Of a stretch of 7,852 bases of DNA, positions 1 through 7,852 are shown one piece after another. The DNA is from JBLHKW01 sp047618565. Its GTDB lineage: Bacteria; Planctomycetota; UBA1135; GCA-002686595. Positions within the stretch are counted from its first letter, which is position 1. Every line of letters begins with the position of its first letter. A program made the position numbers and the translations under genes. The stretch covers positions 1 through 7,852 of the forward strand of contig JBLHKW010000197.1 of NCBI GenBank assembly GCA_047618565.1, read 5' to 3'. Below the pieces are notes generated by a model. The model was given only the letters and a program-made list of their open reading frames with translations. It ran no database searches and was not told the origin of the DNA.

Positions 1-1187
1 ATGAACGGATAGAGCGTCACGAAGTTGTGGTGGAAGTCGACCGTCGTGCGCGTCATGAACGTCAGGTAGGCGGCCGGGAAGGCCAGCAGGATCCAGCCGG
101 CCTGGCGCCGGAGCAGGAGCAGCACTCCGAGGGCGCACAGCAGCATCGCTGTCCACGACGTGTTCTCGAGGAAGTGCCCGAGCTGGGCCATCAGATGCGA
201 AAGGCCCGGCTCGACCGTGCGCGTACCTTGACCGTCGATCTTGTAGTGGCTGACCTCCGCGCCCGCGTCGCTGAGGAAGGTGGGCAGATCGAGCAGGGCG
301 TAGGGCGATCCGATCAGGAAGGCGATCGGTGGGAGCAGCAGCGCCACGGCCCACAGCCAGGGCCGCGCCAGGGGAGTACGGCGTGCACTCGCCAGGGCCA
401 GGGCGAAAGCGGGCACGCCCAGGGCGATCACCACGTTGTACTTGGTCGATGCCGCCAGGCCGGCCAGGAAGAAGGCCAGGACCAGAGCACCCGGGTTGCT
501 GTCGCCGGGGGCCGGCGGCTCCGCTGCGCTGCGGCCGATTGGCCGGGCACCGATCGCGCGCAGGGTCGCGAGCACGGAGCCCAGGGCCAGGAGGGCGGCC
601 GGCATGTCGCTTCGGATGGTGGTCGCTACCTCGATGTGCGCCGCGGCTCCCGCGACGATCGCGGTCGCGAACGTCGCCGCCCACGGGCCGGCCACATGGC
701 GTGCGAGAAGGTAGGTCAGGAGCACGGCACCGGCGCCGATCAGGGCCGTGACCAGGCGGTTCCAGAGGAAGAACGACGGGTGCGACAGGGTCCATTGATA
801 ATGGGTGTCGGTCTGGGTCTCGAGTTCGTCGAGTGAGCGGATCGAGTGGCGCGCATCGATCGGTTGGGAGCAGAGCCAGATGTAATGGACCGCGTCCACG
901 GCGGCATGCAGGTAGAGGGTCGGGGAGCCGTAGTTGAACCAGTGCGGGTTCAGGTCGCCCGTGCGCACGATATCGAGGGAGCGGCTGCCGATATTCGGTT
1001 CTCCCCAGCGATGCAGGTAGGGCAGGCCGTCGTTGCAGCGCAGGGTGCGGGCGAACAGGCCGGCTCCGATGACCAGCACCAGCACGCTGGCCTGCAGCCA
1101 GCGGCGTCCCGTGAGGGCGCCGAGGGAATCCACCCAGCTCGTGCGCGGGCTGTGGCCGTCGGGGGGCGGGCTTGCGTTTGTGCTCAT
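1..1187 (-). CDS. GT39/PMT-family membrane glycosyltransferase, N-terminal part (3' end outside window)
   Basis: The minus strand stays open from an ATG at 1187-1185 to the window edge, giving 395 residues and no stop. It reads as a polytopic GT-C glycosyltransferase of the PMT_2/GT39 kind, which moves a sugar from a polyprenyl-phosphate carrier on the outer face of the inner membrane. Hydrophobic spans lie near residues 31-47, 145-163, 168-185, 197-212, 234-265, 276-293, 346-360 and 364-379. Family-like landmarks are TGDLNPHWFNY (76-86) in the first external loop, IRSDMPA (191-197), STKYN (247-251) and an aromatic stretch FHHNFVTLYPF (385-395). The Asp-Glu usually found in the first loop reads Gly62-Glu63. 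An in-frame stop eight codons upstream supports this ATG; the ribosome site is weak (AGG about 8 nt upstream). It is divergent from the SGNH gene. The family call is firm; donor and acceptor cannot be told. Confidence 0.85.
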   Translation of the reverse strand, partial: MSTNASPPPDGHSPRTSWVDSLGALTGRRWLQASVLVLVIGAGLFARTLRCNDGLPYLHRWGEPNIGSRSLDIVRTGDLNPHWFNYGSPTLYLHAAVDAVHYIWLCSQPIDARHSIRSLDELETQTDTHYQWTLSHPSFFLWNRLVTALIGAGAVLLTYLLARHVAGPWAATFATAIVAGAAAHIEVATTIRSDMPAALLALGSVLATLRAIGARPIGRSAAEPPAPGDSNPGALVLAFFLAGLAASTKYNVVIALGVPAFALALASARRTPLARPWLWAVALLLPPIAFLIGSPYALLDLPTFLSDAGAEVSHYKIDGQGTRTVEPGLSHLMAQLGHFLENTSWTAMLLCALGVLLLLRRQAGWILLAFPAAYLTFMTRTTVDFHHNFVTLYPF

Positions 1188-1279
1188 CGGCTGCCTACAG
1201 CTCGAAATCTATCCCATGCTCGGGGCTGGTGCCAGTTCCCACGTGGTTGCCCGTGCCGGTACATCGATCGGAACAGCCG

Positions 1280-1308
1280 TTGGACGCTGCCCCGGGGCGG
1301 AATAGGAT
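1280..1308 (+). promoter_or_regulatory. Candidate promoter for the SGNH gene
   Basis: TTGGAC (1280-1285) and TAGGAT (1303-1308) are separated by exactly 17 bp. The -10 box matches TATAAT at 4 of 6 positions and the -35 box shares the leading TTG. A start of transcription near 1315 would give a leader of about 16 nt before the ATG at 1331. The rest of the 143-bp spacer (1188-1330) shows no gene or terminator hairpin. A weak -10-like TAGATT on the minus strand (1211-1206) could serve the glycosyltransferase gene. Confidence 0.3.
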
Positions 1309-1330
1309 TGTGGGGCCCGATCGGGAACCC

Positions 1331-2626
1331 ATGCGCAACTGGATCAAGAAACACCAGGCCTTCGTGGCCGTTCAGGTCTCGCTGCTGGCGCTGTCCCTGC
1401 TGTTGCTCGGCGCCTTCTGGCTGTTCGGCGAGCGGATCGTCCGCAGCGGTTACGAGGAGCGCTCGATCGCGTTCATCAACAGCCTCTACCATCCGGTGCG
1501 CCCCTTGCCCTTCTCGGCCGTCTTCGGGCAGGCGACACGCGCCTTCCACGGGGTGCTGACGGTGGTCCTCGGCCTGCAGGTGCTCGTCTTCATGCTCGGG
1601 GTTGCCGCTTCGGCGCGGCGTCGCAGGCTGGCCCTGCCCGCGGCCTTCGTGCTCTGGTGGCTGGCCGCCGAGGTGTTCGCCGCCCCGCATCTGGTCGACC
1701 TGTTCCGGCTGCGCAACTACCGCTTCATCCAGGACGTGGATCACCGGCCGACGAACACCTCCGGCGGTTCGAATTCCGATGCCGTGCGCGGGGCGCCCGA
1801 GAGCAGCGAGTTCCGCGATGCCGACCTGAGCGTGCTGTTTCTGGGCGACTCGTTCACGTTCGGGCTGCGCGTCAACGCGGGCCAGGCCTTCCCCTACGTG
1901 ATCCAGCGGCGCCTGCAGGCCAGCATGCCCGACGTCGATCTGCGCGTGGCCAACTTCGGCTGGACCAGCTCCTCGCCGCTGCTCAGCTATCGACGCCTGG
2001 TCGATATCGGCGATGACTACGAACCCGACTTCGTCGTCATGTGCCTCGACATGACCGACTTCGGCGACGATGTGCGCTACCAGAACATGCTCGATCAGCG
2101 CGGCATCTACTGGCTCTACGACAAGACGCCCCTGCTGCTGAAGCTGGTGCAGGTGGCCTCGATGCCGCTCTACAAGCAGCTACTGGGCTGGACCGCGGGC
2201 CACCCGCCGGGCGATCGATTTTTCATCAGCGCCGCTCCGCTCGAGGAGACGCGCGAGTGGTTTCGGCCCCTGATGCACAATGTGACCCGCGTGCACGAGT
2301 GGTGTCGCGCTCGGGACGCGCAGTTCATGTTGGTTGTGCTCCCGCGCAACTACCAGTACAGCGACCGGGAGAGCCCCACGAGCGTCGAGTGGGAGCGCTA
2401 CACCGCCCTGGGGCCCTACGCCCTCGAGCCCTTCCGCTTCTTCGACGAGGTGCGCGGGGGAGTCGACTACCCGATCCTATCCCTGCTAGAGGACTTCCAG
2501 CAGACGGACGTCTTCCCGACCTGTTTCGAGGACGACCCGCACTGGAACCCGGAGGGGCATGGGGTGGCAGCACAGGCCATCCTGCGTCACCTGGAGCCGC
2601 GTCTCCGAGCCTGGGTCGATCGATAG
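1331..2626 (+). CDS. Membrane-anchored SGNH/GDSL-fold hydrolase-like protein
   Basis: This 431-residue protein has an N-terminal membrane part (spans near residues 10-32, 74-95 and 100-117) and a C-terminal SGNH domain from about residue 165. The nucleophile block is LGDSFTFG, with Ser174 after Gly172-Asp173. Block II is NFG (Asn208, Gly210). The C-terminal block reads DPHWNPEGH (402-410), giving an Asp402/His404 pair with Ser174. Block III, normally GxND, reads DMTD (240-243), so the usual Asn is Thr242. Such proteins often act as esterases or acetyl-transfer enzymes on surface glycans; no substrate is shown here. The same frame is open back to an ATG at 1172, but that would add 53 residues without domain character and would cross the divergent gene's start. 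ATG 1331 puts a short basic N-terminus before the first membrane span; GTG 1310 is the alternative. It converges on the FKBP gene 16 bp away. Confidence 0.8.
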   Translation: MRNWIKKHQAFVAVQVSLLALSLLLLGAFWLFGERIVRSGYEERSIAFINSLYHPVRPLPFSAVFGQATRAFHGVLTVVLGLQVLVFMLGVAASARRRRLALPAAFVLWWLAAEVFAAPHLVDLFRLRNYRFIQDVDHRPTNTSGGSNSDAVRGAPESSEFRDADLSVLFLGDSFTFGLRVNAGQAFPYVIQRRLQASMPDVDLRVANFGWTSSSPLLSYRRLVDIGDDYEPDFVVMCLDMTDFGDDVRYQNMLDQRGIYWLYDKTPLLLKLVQVASMPLYKQLLGWTAGHPPGDRFFISAAPLEETREWFRPLMHNVTRVHEWCRARDAQFMLVVLPRNYQYSDRESPTSVEWERYTALGPYALEPFRFFDEVRGGVDYPILSLLEDFQQTDVFPTCFEDDPHWNPEGHGVAAQAILRHLEPRLRAWVDR

Positions 2627-2642
2627 ACGCCGCTGCGCGCGA

Positions 2643-3060
2643 TCACTCTTCGCGCACGGTCTCGACCCGCACCCAGAAGTTCAGGGCCTTGTTGGCCAGC
2701 GGGTGGTTGGCGTCGAGGATCACGCTGTCCTCGTGGATCTCGAGCACGCGCATCTCGAGTTCCTCGCTGGCGCCACTCTCCTCGTCCTCCACGGTGACGG
2801 CGATGCACTCACCAACCTCCATCGTGACCTCCTCCGGGAAGTCGGACTTGGCCAGGGCGACGACGCCATCCGGGTTGTAGGCACCGAACGCTTCGCCGGG
2901 TTCGAAGGCCACCTCGACCTCGGCTCCGGCCTCCTTGCCTGCCAGCGCTTCTTCGAGCGCCGGCGGGAGGTCCTCGCTTCCGAATTCGACAACCATCGGG
3001 CCGTCATCATCGCTGCTGTCGAACACTTCTCCGTCGTTACCGCTGATGCGATAGCTGAGC

Positions 3061-3089
<29 letters not shown>
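2643..3089 (-). CDS. SlyD-like FKBP-type peptidyl-prolyl cis-trans isomerase
   Basis: The 148-residue product matches the SlyD plan: an FKBP domain interrupted by an insert-in-flap chaperone domain. MKIQPGSLVELSYRI (1-15) and the DGEVFDSS turn (19-26) form the first half. LEEALAGKEAGAEVEV (45-60) and EAFGAYN (66-72) lead into the insert (about 73-123). DANHPLANKALNFWVRV (126-142) is the family's closing strand, close to the DGNHPLAG-type signature. Family members speed prolyl isomerisation and bind unfolded chains in the cytoplasm. The His/Cys-rich nickel-binding tail of E. coli SlyD is absent, and the protein is strongly acidic. Translation starts at GTG (3089-3087), seven bases after an AAGGA site that lies within speA. 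The start overlaps the end of speA by 29 bp, so the pair is very likely one transcript with coupled translation. There is no obvious terminator in the 16 bp before the convergent gene. Confidence 0.9.
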
Positions 3090-5031
<1,942 letters not shown>

Positions 5032-5055
5032 GTAAGGGGGCTTTTCGGAGCGCGA

Positions 5056-5061
5056 AGTATA
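5056..5061 (-). promoter_or_regulatory. Candidate -10 box for speA-FKBP operon
   Basis: TATACT reads on the minus strand (5061-5056), a 5 of 6 match to TATAAT in otherwise GC-rich sequence. Transcription would start near 5049, giving a leader of about 18 nt before the speA ATG. No good -35 hexamer sits 16-18 bp upstream, so a regulator may be needed or the box may be chance. Confidence 0.4.
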
Positions 5062-5103
5062 GGGCTCGATCGGGGGCAGCGGGCCGCAGCGCAGTTTTCT
5101 TGA

Positions 5104-5131
5104 CCGCCTGCCGCAGGATTAGGGCGGGCGG
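5104..5131. repeat. Inverted repeat in the speA/aminopeptidase divergent spacer
   Basis: Arms CCGCCTGCC (5104-5112) and GGCGGGCGG (5123-5131) are complementary over 9 positions with one T-G wobble, around a 10-nt loop. The repeat lies between the two divergent starts, upstream of the candidate -10 boxes of both genes. It could be an operator or, if the aminopeptidase transcript starts further upstream, a leader hairpin. GC-rich sequence makes such repeats common by chance, and there is no T-run to suggest a terminator. Confidence 0.25.
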
Positions 5132-5148
5132 CCCGGCGGGTCGGGGGT

Positions 5149-5154
5149 CATACT
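5149..5154 (+). promoter_or_regulatory. Candidate -10 box just before the aminopeptidase start
   Basis: CATACT (4 of 6 match to TATAAT) ends six bases before the ATG at 5161. Transcription from it would begin at or next to the start codon, so the mRNA would be leaderless. This fits the lack of a Shine-Dalgarno sequence before this ATG. No -35 box is evident at standard spacing. Confidence 0.25.
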
Positions 5155-5160
5155 CCGCGC

Positions 5161-6627
5161 ATGACCAAGATGCGCTCCGCAAAGACCCTTGCTGCCCTCC
5201 TAAAGGGCGCCGACTCACTGCTCGTCATCGGCTCTGGAAAACGCCTGCGCTCGAAGGGCAGGCGCGGTGCCACCGCCATGCTCCCGGCCATGGTAGCGCG
5301 CGCCGTGCGCGACCTGGCGAGCCAGGTCAGCGCGGGGCCCATGGGGCGCGAAGTGACCACCTGGACCGGGGCCAGCCCCGCTCGCCTGGGTGTCGGGCTG
5401 CTCCCGGAGGAGACCTCGCGCTACAACACTCCCTCGCACGCGGAGAGCATCCGGCGCATCGTGGCGGGCTCGCGCATCTCCCAGGGCAAGCACCTGGCCG
5501 TGCTGCTGGTACTCGAGGATAAGCAGCATTTGCTGGCCGCCGCCAACGCAGTGGCGCGCGCGCTGCCGCTCTACTATCGAGGCAAGGTGCACCCGGGTCC
5601 GGCCCTGGTGACGCTGATGGCGATCGGCCCGGCGAACGAGGCCGTGGCCCTGTCGAAGGTCGTCTGGTGCACGCTCGAGTCCTCCCGCGAAGCGGCGCGC
5701 CTGGTGGACACCGCGCCGTCCGATCTCAATCCCGCGGCATTCCAGCGCGAGGCCTGGAAGCTGTTGCGTGGCGCGACGGGCGTCACCAAGCGTGCGATCG
5801 CGGGCAAGCAACTCGAGACCGGCGGGTTTGGTGGCATCCTGGGTGTCGGGAAGTGCGCGACCGAAGGGCCGCGCGTACTCGTGCTCGACTACAAACCCAA
5901 GCGCAAGAGCAAGCGCCACGTCGCTCTGGTGGGCAAGGGCATCACCTACGACACGGGCGGATTGAGCCTCAAGATGCGCGGGGGCATGGTCGGCATGAAG
6001 GCCGACATGGGCGGCGCCGCGGCGGTTCTCGGGGCGTTCAACGTGCTCGCGCGGACGGGTTATGCGCACCGTCTGAGCGCCGTCCTGTGCGTGGCGGAGA
6101 ACGCCATCGGACCGCTGGCGACCAAGCCCGACGACATCCTCGAGATGCACTCGGGCTTGACCGTCGAGATCAACAACACGGACGCCGAGGGGCGGCTCGT
6201 GCTGGCAGACGGCGTCAGCTTCGCCGCGCGCAAGCTGGGTGCGGATACGATCGTCGACGCCGCCACCCTGACCGGAGCCCAGGGCGTGGCGACGGGCAAG
6301 CTGCACTCGGCGGTCGTGGCGAACGAGGCCAAGCTGGAGCAGGCCGTCGTCGACGCCGGACGCTCGAGTGGAGACCTCGTCCACCCGCTGCCTTTCGCGC
6401 CGGAGCTGTACCGTCCCGAGTTCGCGAGCACGGTCGCGGACATGCGCAACTCGGTTGCGAACCGCTCCAACGCCCAGGTGAGTTGCGCGGCGGAGTTCAT
6501 CCACTGGCACCTGGACGGGACCGATGCGCGCTGGGCACACGTCGATCTGGCCAGCCCGGCCTTCATCAACCGGCGTGCGACCGGCTATGGCGTCGCGCTG
6601 CTGGCGGAGGTGGCGCGCCGCGTTTGA
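5161..6627 (+). CDS. M17-family leucyl (cytosol) aminopeptidase, NPEPL1-like
   Basis: This is a two-metal (Zn/Mn) aminopeptidase that removes N-terminal residues from peptides in the cytoplasm; family members are usually hexamers. The 488 residues comprise a variable N-terminal domain (about 1-170) and the catalytic domain (about 175-488). All M17 metal and catalytic positions are present: Lys259 and Asp264 in VGKGITYDTGG, Asp282 in MKADMGGAAA, Asp341 and Glu343 in NTDAEGRLVLAD as ligands, with Lys271 and Arg345 as catalytic residues. Each is 11 residues lower than its E. coli PepA counterpart. The catalytic half reads closer to what I recall of animal NPEPL1 than to PepA: CVAENAIGPLATKPDDI (310-326), VEINNTDAEG (335-344), TLTGAQGVATGK (369-380), GDLVHPL (404-410) and VADMRNSVANR (425-435). 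No Shine-Dalgarno sequence precedes ATG 5161. The 3' end overlaps the convergent dus gene by 43 bp. Confidence 0.93.
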   Translation: MTKMRSAKTLAALLKGADSLLVIGSGKRLRSKGRRGATAMLPAMVARAVRDLASQVSAGPMGREVTTWTGASPARLGVGLLPEETSRYNTPSHAESIRRIVAGSRISQGKHLAVLLVLEDKQHLLAAANAVARALPLYYRGKVHPGPALVTLMAIGPANEAVALSKVVWCTLESSREAARLVDTAPSDLNPAAFQREAWKLLRGATGVTKRAIAGKQLETGGFGGILGVGKCATEGPRVLVLDYKPKRKSKRHVALVGKGITYDTGGLSLKMRGGMVGMKADMGGAAAVLGAFNVLARTGYAHRLSAVLCVAENAIGPLATKPDDILEMHSGLTVEINNTDAEGRLVLADGVSFAARKLGADTIVDAATLTGAQGVATGKLHSAVVANEAKLEQAVVDAGRSSGDLVHPLPFAPELYRPEFASTVADMRNSVANRSNAQVSCAAEFIHWHLDGTDARWAHVDLASPAFINRRATGYGVALLAEVARRV

Positions 6628-7571
6628 GCCAGATCGGATAGCCGCGCCTGCAGCTCCTCCAGGGTCTTCTCGCGCAGGCACGCCAGGCGCGCGGCCTCGT
6701 CCGGGATGAGATCGCCGGCGCTCCAGACGCGAACCAGCTGCTTGAGTCGAGCCATGGCGCTGTGCGCCTTGCGGCCCACGGCCCGCATGCGTTCGACGTA
6801 CTCGCACAGGAAGCCGAGCGCCTGCTCGGGGGTCGGCCGCATGTCCGAGAAGATCCACGGATCCGCGAGGGCGCCGTGGCCCACCATCACGAAGGCACAG
6901 CCGGTCTCGCTGCGCATGCGCTCGAGGTCCGCGTGGCAGCGAATTCCGCCGTTGCCACAGGTCGGGATACTGACGGACTCGACCGCCCGTGCGATCCGGG
7001 ACCAGTCGACTTCCGGTTGATAGGCCTCGGCACGCGTCCGGCAGTGCACTGTCAGCATGGCTGCGCCGCCGGATTCCGCCGAGCGCGCCAGGTCCTCGAC
7101 CAGGAGCGCGTCGTCGTAGCCCGCCCGGATCTTGGCGCTGACAGGGATCCGGCCCTCGACCGCATCCACGCAGGTGCGCACGACCGCTTCGAGGCCGGCG
7201 GGATCGCGTAGCAGTGCCGACCCCGCGCAACCGCGCAGGGCGCCCTTGGCCGGACAGCCAAAATTGAGGTCGAGGAGCGGGACGTCGAGGTCGGCCACGC
7301 GCCGCGCGCTGCCCGCCAGGGCTTCGAGATCGCTACCCATGAGCTGCAGTCCGACGGGCGTGCTGAAGCGCTCCAGACCGAGGTGACGGCGCAGGACGCG
7401 CGGGTGCAGGGGGCTGTCGACGACCCGTACGAATTCCGTGAACGCGCCGCCCAGGTCCGTATGAGCATGCCTGCCGAGGATCAGGCCACGGAAGACGGGG
7501 TCGGTGACGCCCTCCATCGGGGCCAGCAACCAGGGCGAGGTGAACGGAAGGTCGTGCTGCACGGGGCCCAT
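6585..7571 (-). CDS. tRNA-dihydrouridine synthase (Dus family, DusC-like)
   Basis: Dus enzymes use FMN and NADPH to reduce specific uridines in tRNA to dihydrouridine. The 328-residue product opens with the flavin-binding LLAPMEGVTDPVF (15-27). It then has FTEFVRVVD (44-52), a DusC-like trait, and the catalytic Cys106 in DLNFGCPAKG (101-110). Lys147 in VSAKIR, the TVHCRTR motif (174-180, His176) and CGNGGI (205-210) complete the FMN/tRNA site. The phosphate-side motif, usually G-R-G-A-L, reads GHGAL (231-235), so the customary Arg is His232. A helical C-terminal domain (about 245-328) follows. The frame is open to 7709, but that longer start would cover the divergent dehydratase gene and add 46 residues lacking family features. 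ATG 7571 sits just before the conserved barrel entry. The last 14 codons and the stop overlap the end of the aminopeptidase gene. Confidence 0.93.
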   Translation of the reverse strand: MGPVQHDLPFTSPWLLAPMEGVTDPVFRGLILGRHAHTDLGGAFTEFVRVVDSPLHPRVLRRHLGLERFSTPVGLQLMGSDLEALAGSARRVADLDVPLLDLNFGCPAKGALRGCAGSALLRDPAGLEAVVRTCVDAVEGRIPVSAKIRAGYDDALLVEDLARSAESGGAAMLTVHCRTRAEAYQPEVDWSRIARAVESVSIPTCGNGGIRCHADLERMRSETGCAFVMVGHGALADPWIFSDMRPTPEQALGFLCEYVERMRAVGRKAHSAMARLKQLVRVWSAGDLIPDEAARLACLREKTLEELQARLSDLAQTRRATSASSATP

Positions 7572-7592
7572 CCTATTAGAATCATGGGTACC
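7572..7592. promoter_or_regulatory. Ultra-short divergent promoter region (dus / dehydratase)
   Basis: Only 21 bp (12 bp if the dehydratase starts at 7584) separate two divergent start codons. The core CTATTAGAATC (7573-7583) is AT-rich in GC-rich surroundings and contains a -10-like box on each strand: TAGAAT (7577-7582, plus, 5 of 6 match) and TCTAAT (7580-7575, minus, 5 of 6). The boxes overlap. Transcription would begin at or next to each start codon. No clear -35 boxes exist; they would lie inside the opposite coding regions. Confidence 0.4.
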
Positions 7593-7852
7593 ATGCCGAA
7601 GACGACGCCGGATGAAGCCTGTGCCTGGGAGCGATTCGAACGGATCGACATCGAGGGGGCCGCACGTGAGCTCGCGGGCGTGGTCACCCGCACGCCGCTC
7701 TTGGCTCACCGGACCGACGACGCGCGCGTCGAGCTGAGACTGAAGCTCGAGAACCGGCAGGAGACCGGCGCGTTCAAGGCGCGCGGAGCGTGGAATCAGC
7801 TGCGCCAGCTGGACCCGGACGAGCGTGCCCGCGGTGTCGTGGCCTGCAGCTC
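7593..7852 (+). CDS. Threonine/serine dehydratase-like PLP enzyme, N-terminal part (3' end outside window)
   Basis: About 87 residues are visible. VVTRTPLL (30-37) and then LKLENRQETGAFKARGA (50-66) match the entry of fold-type II PLP enzymes of the threonine/serine dehydratase family. Lys62 is the expected PLP Schiff-base lysine, in a motif normally written TGSFKxRGA; Ser is Ala60 here. RGVVACSS (80-87) begins the strand leading to the substrate loop. Such enzymes deaminate threonine to 2-oxobutyrate (isoleucine synthesis or catabolism) or serine to pyruvate; serine racemase is a close relative. The visible part cannot separate ilvA, tdcB or racemase types, and whether there is an ACT regulatory domain lies outside the window. 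ATG 7593 is chosen because the nearby -10-like box would start transcription near 7589; the in-frame ATG 7584, three codons earlier, is possible. No Shine-Dalgarno sequence precedes either. Confidence 0.85.
   Translation, partial: MPKTTPDEACAWERFERIDIEGAARELAGVVTRTPLLAHRTDDARVELRLKLENRQETGAFKARGAWNQLRQLDPDERARGVVACS

Noticed and set aside
27..836. Long plus-strand open frames across 27-836 and 846-1559
   Set aside because: They are rich in Arg, Gly and Gln without domain character and lie opposite the minus-strand glycosyltransferase, whose translation shows clear membrane spans and family motifs.
1224..1235. Possible sigma-54 -24 element (TGGCAC on the minus strand, 1234-1229) before the glycosyltransferase
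   Set aside because: No TTGC-type -12 element follows at the required spacing.
1172..1330. Upstream extension of the SGNH gene to ATG 1172
   Set aside because: The extra 53 residues have no domain character and would overlap the divergent glycosyltransferase start and its promoter area.
2627..2665. Possible bidirectional terminator between the SGNH and FKBP genes (GCGCG/CGCGC stem near the junction)
   Set aside because: The stem is only 5 bp with a 9-nt loop, has no T-run and overlaps the FKBP stop region.
5215..7230. A 671-codon minus-strand open frame over the aminopeptidase and dus genes
   Set aside because: The translation is an Arg/Gly/Ala-rich shadow typical of high-GC DNA. The plus-strand M17 motifs and the Dus motifs in another minus frame account for this DNA.
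7572..7709. 46-residue N-terminal extension of the Dus protein
   Set aside because: It would cover the start of the dehydratase gene, and the Dus barrel begins just after ATG 7571.

Overview
The window is gene-dense, GC-rich (roughly two-thirds G+C by eye) bacterial chromosome. It carries seven protein genes, two of them cut by the window edges. I see no RNA gene, transposon, CRISPR array, phage gene or long repeat. The gene set (SpeA-type arginine decarboxylase, SlyD-like FKBP isomerase, M17 aminopeptidase, tRNA-dihydrouridine synthase, threonine/serine dehydratase) is ordinary housekeeping. With the GC content, the short or absent spacers and the envelope-type GT39 and SGNH proteins, it suggests a high-GC Gram-negative such as Myxococcota or another former 'deltaproteobacterial' lineage. 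That placement is a low-confidence inference.

Layout. Positions 1-1187 (minus) hold the N-terminal 395 residues of a GT39/PMT-type membrane glycosyltransferase that runs off the left edge. A 143-bp divergent spacer separates it from a plus-strand membrane-anchored SGNH-fold protein (1331-2626). That gene converges, 16 bp away, on a minus-strand pair: an arginine decarboxylase (speA, 3061-5031) followed by a SlyD-like peptidyl-prolyl isomerase (2643-3089), whose start lies inside the last codons of speA. A 129-bp divergent spacer separates speA from a plus-strand M17 aminopeptidase (5161-6627). The end of the aminopeptidase gene overlaps, tail to tail by 43 bp, a minus-strand DusC-like tRNA-dihydrouridine synthase (6585-7571). 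Only about 12-21 bp further on, a divergent threonine/serine dehydratase-type gene starts at 7584 or 7593 and runs off the right edge.

How the genes relate. The clear functional unit is speA plus the FKBP gene, which are co-transcribed and probably translationally coupled. SpeA makes agmatine for polyamine synthesis; no agmatinase or agmatine deiminase is in the window. The GT39 and SGNH genes both look like envelope glycan or lipid-linked sugar functions, but they are divergent rather than one operon. The aminopeptidase, Dus enzyme and dehydratase share only proximity.

I found no convincing new multi-gene system. The points worth a second look are an aminopeptidase whose catalytic half reads like the animal NPEPL1 branch of M17, unusual active-site positions in the SGNH and GT39 proteins, very tight divergent and convergent gene junctions, and several genes that begin close behind -10-like boxes without a Shine-Dalgarno sequence.
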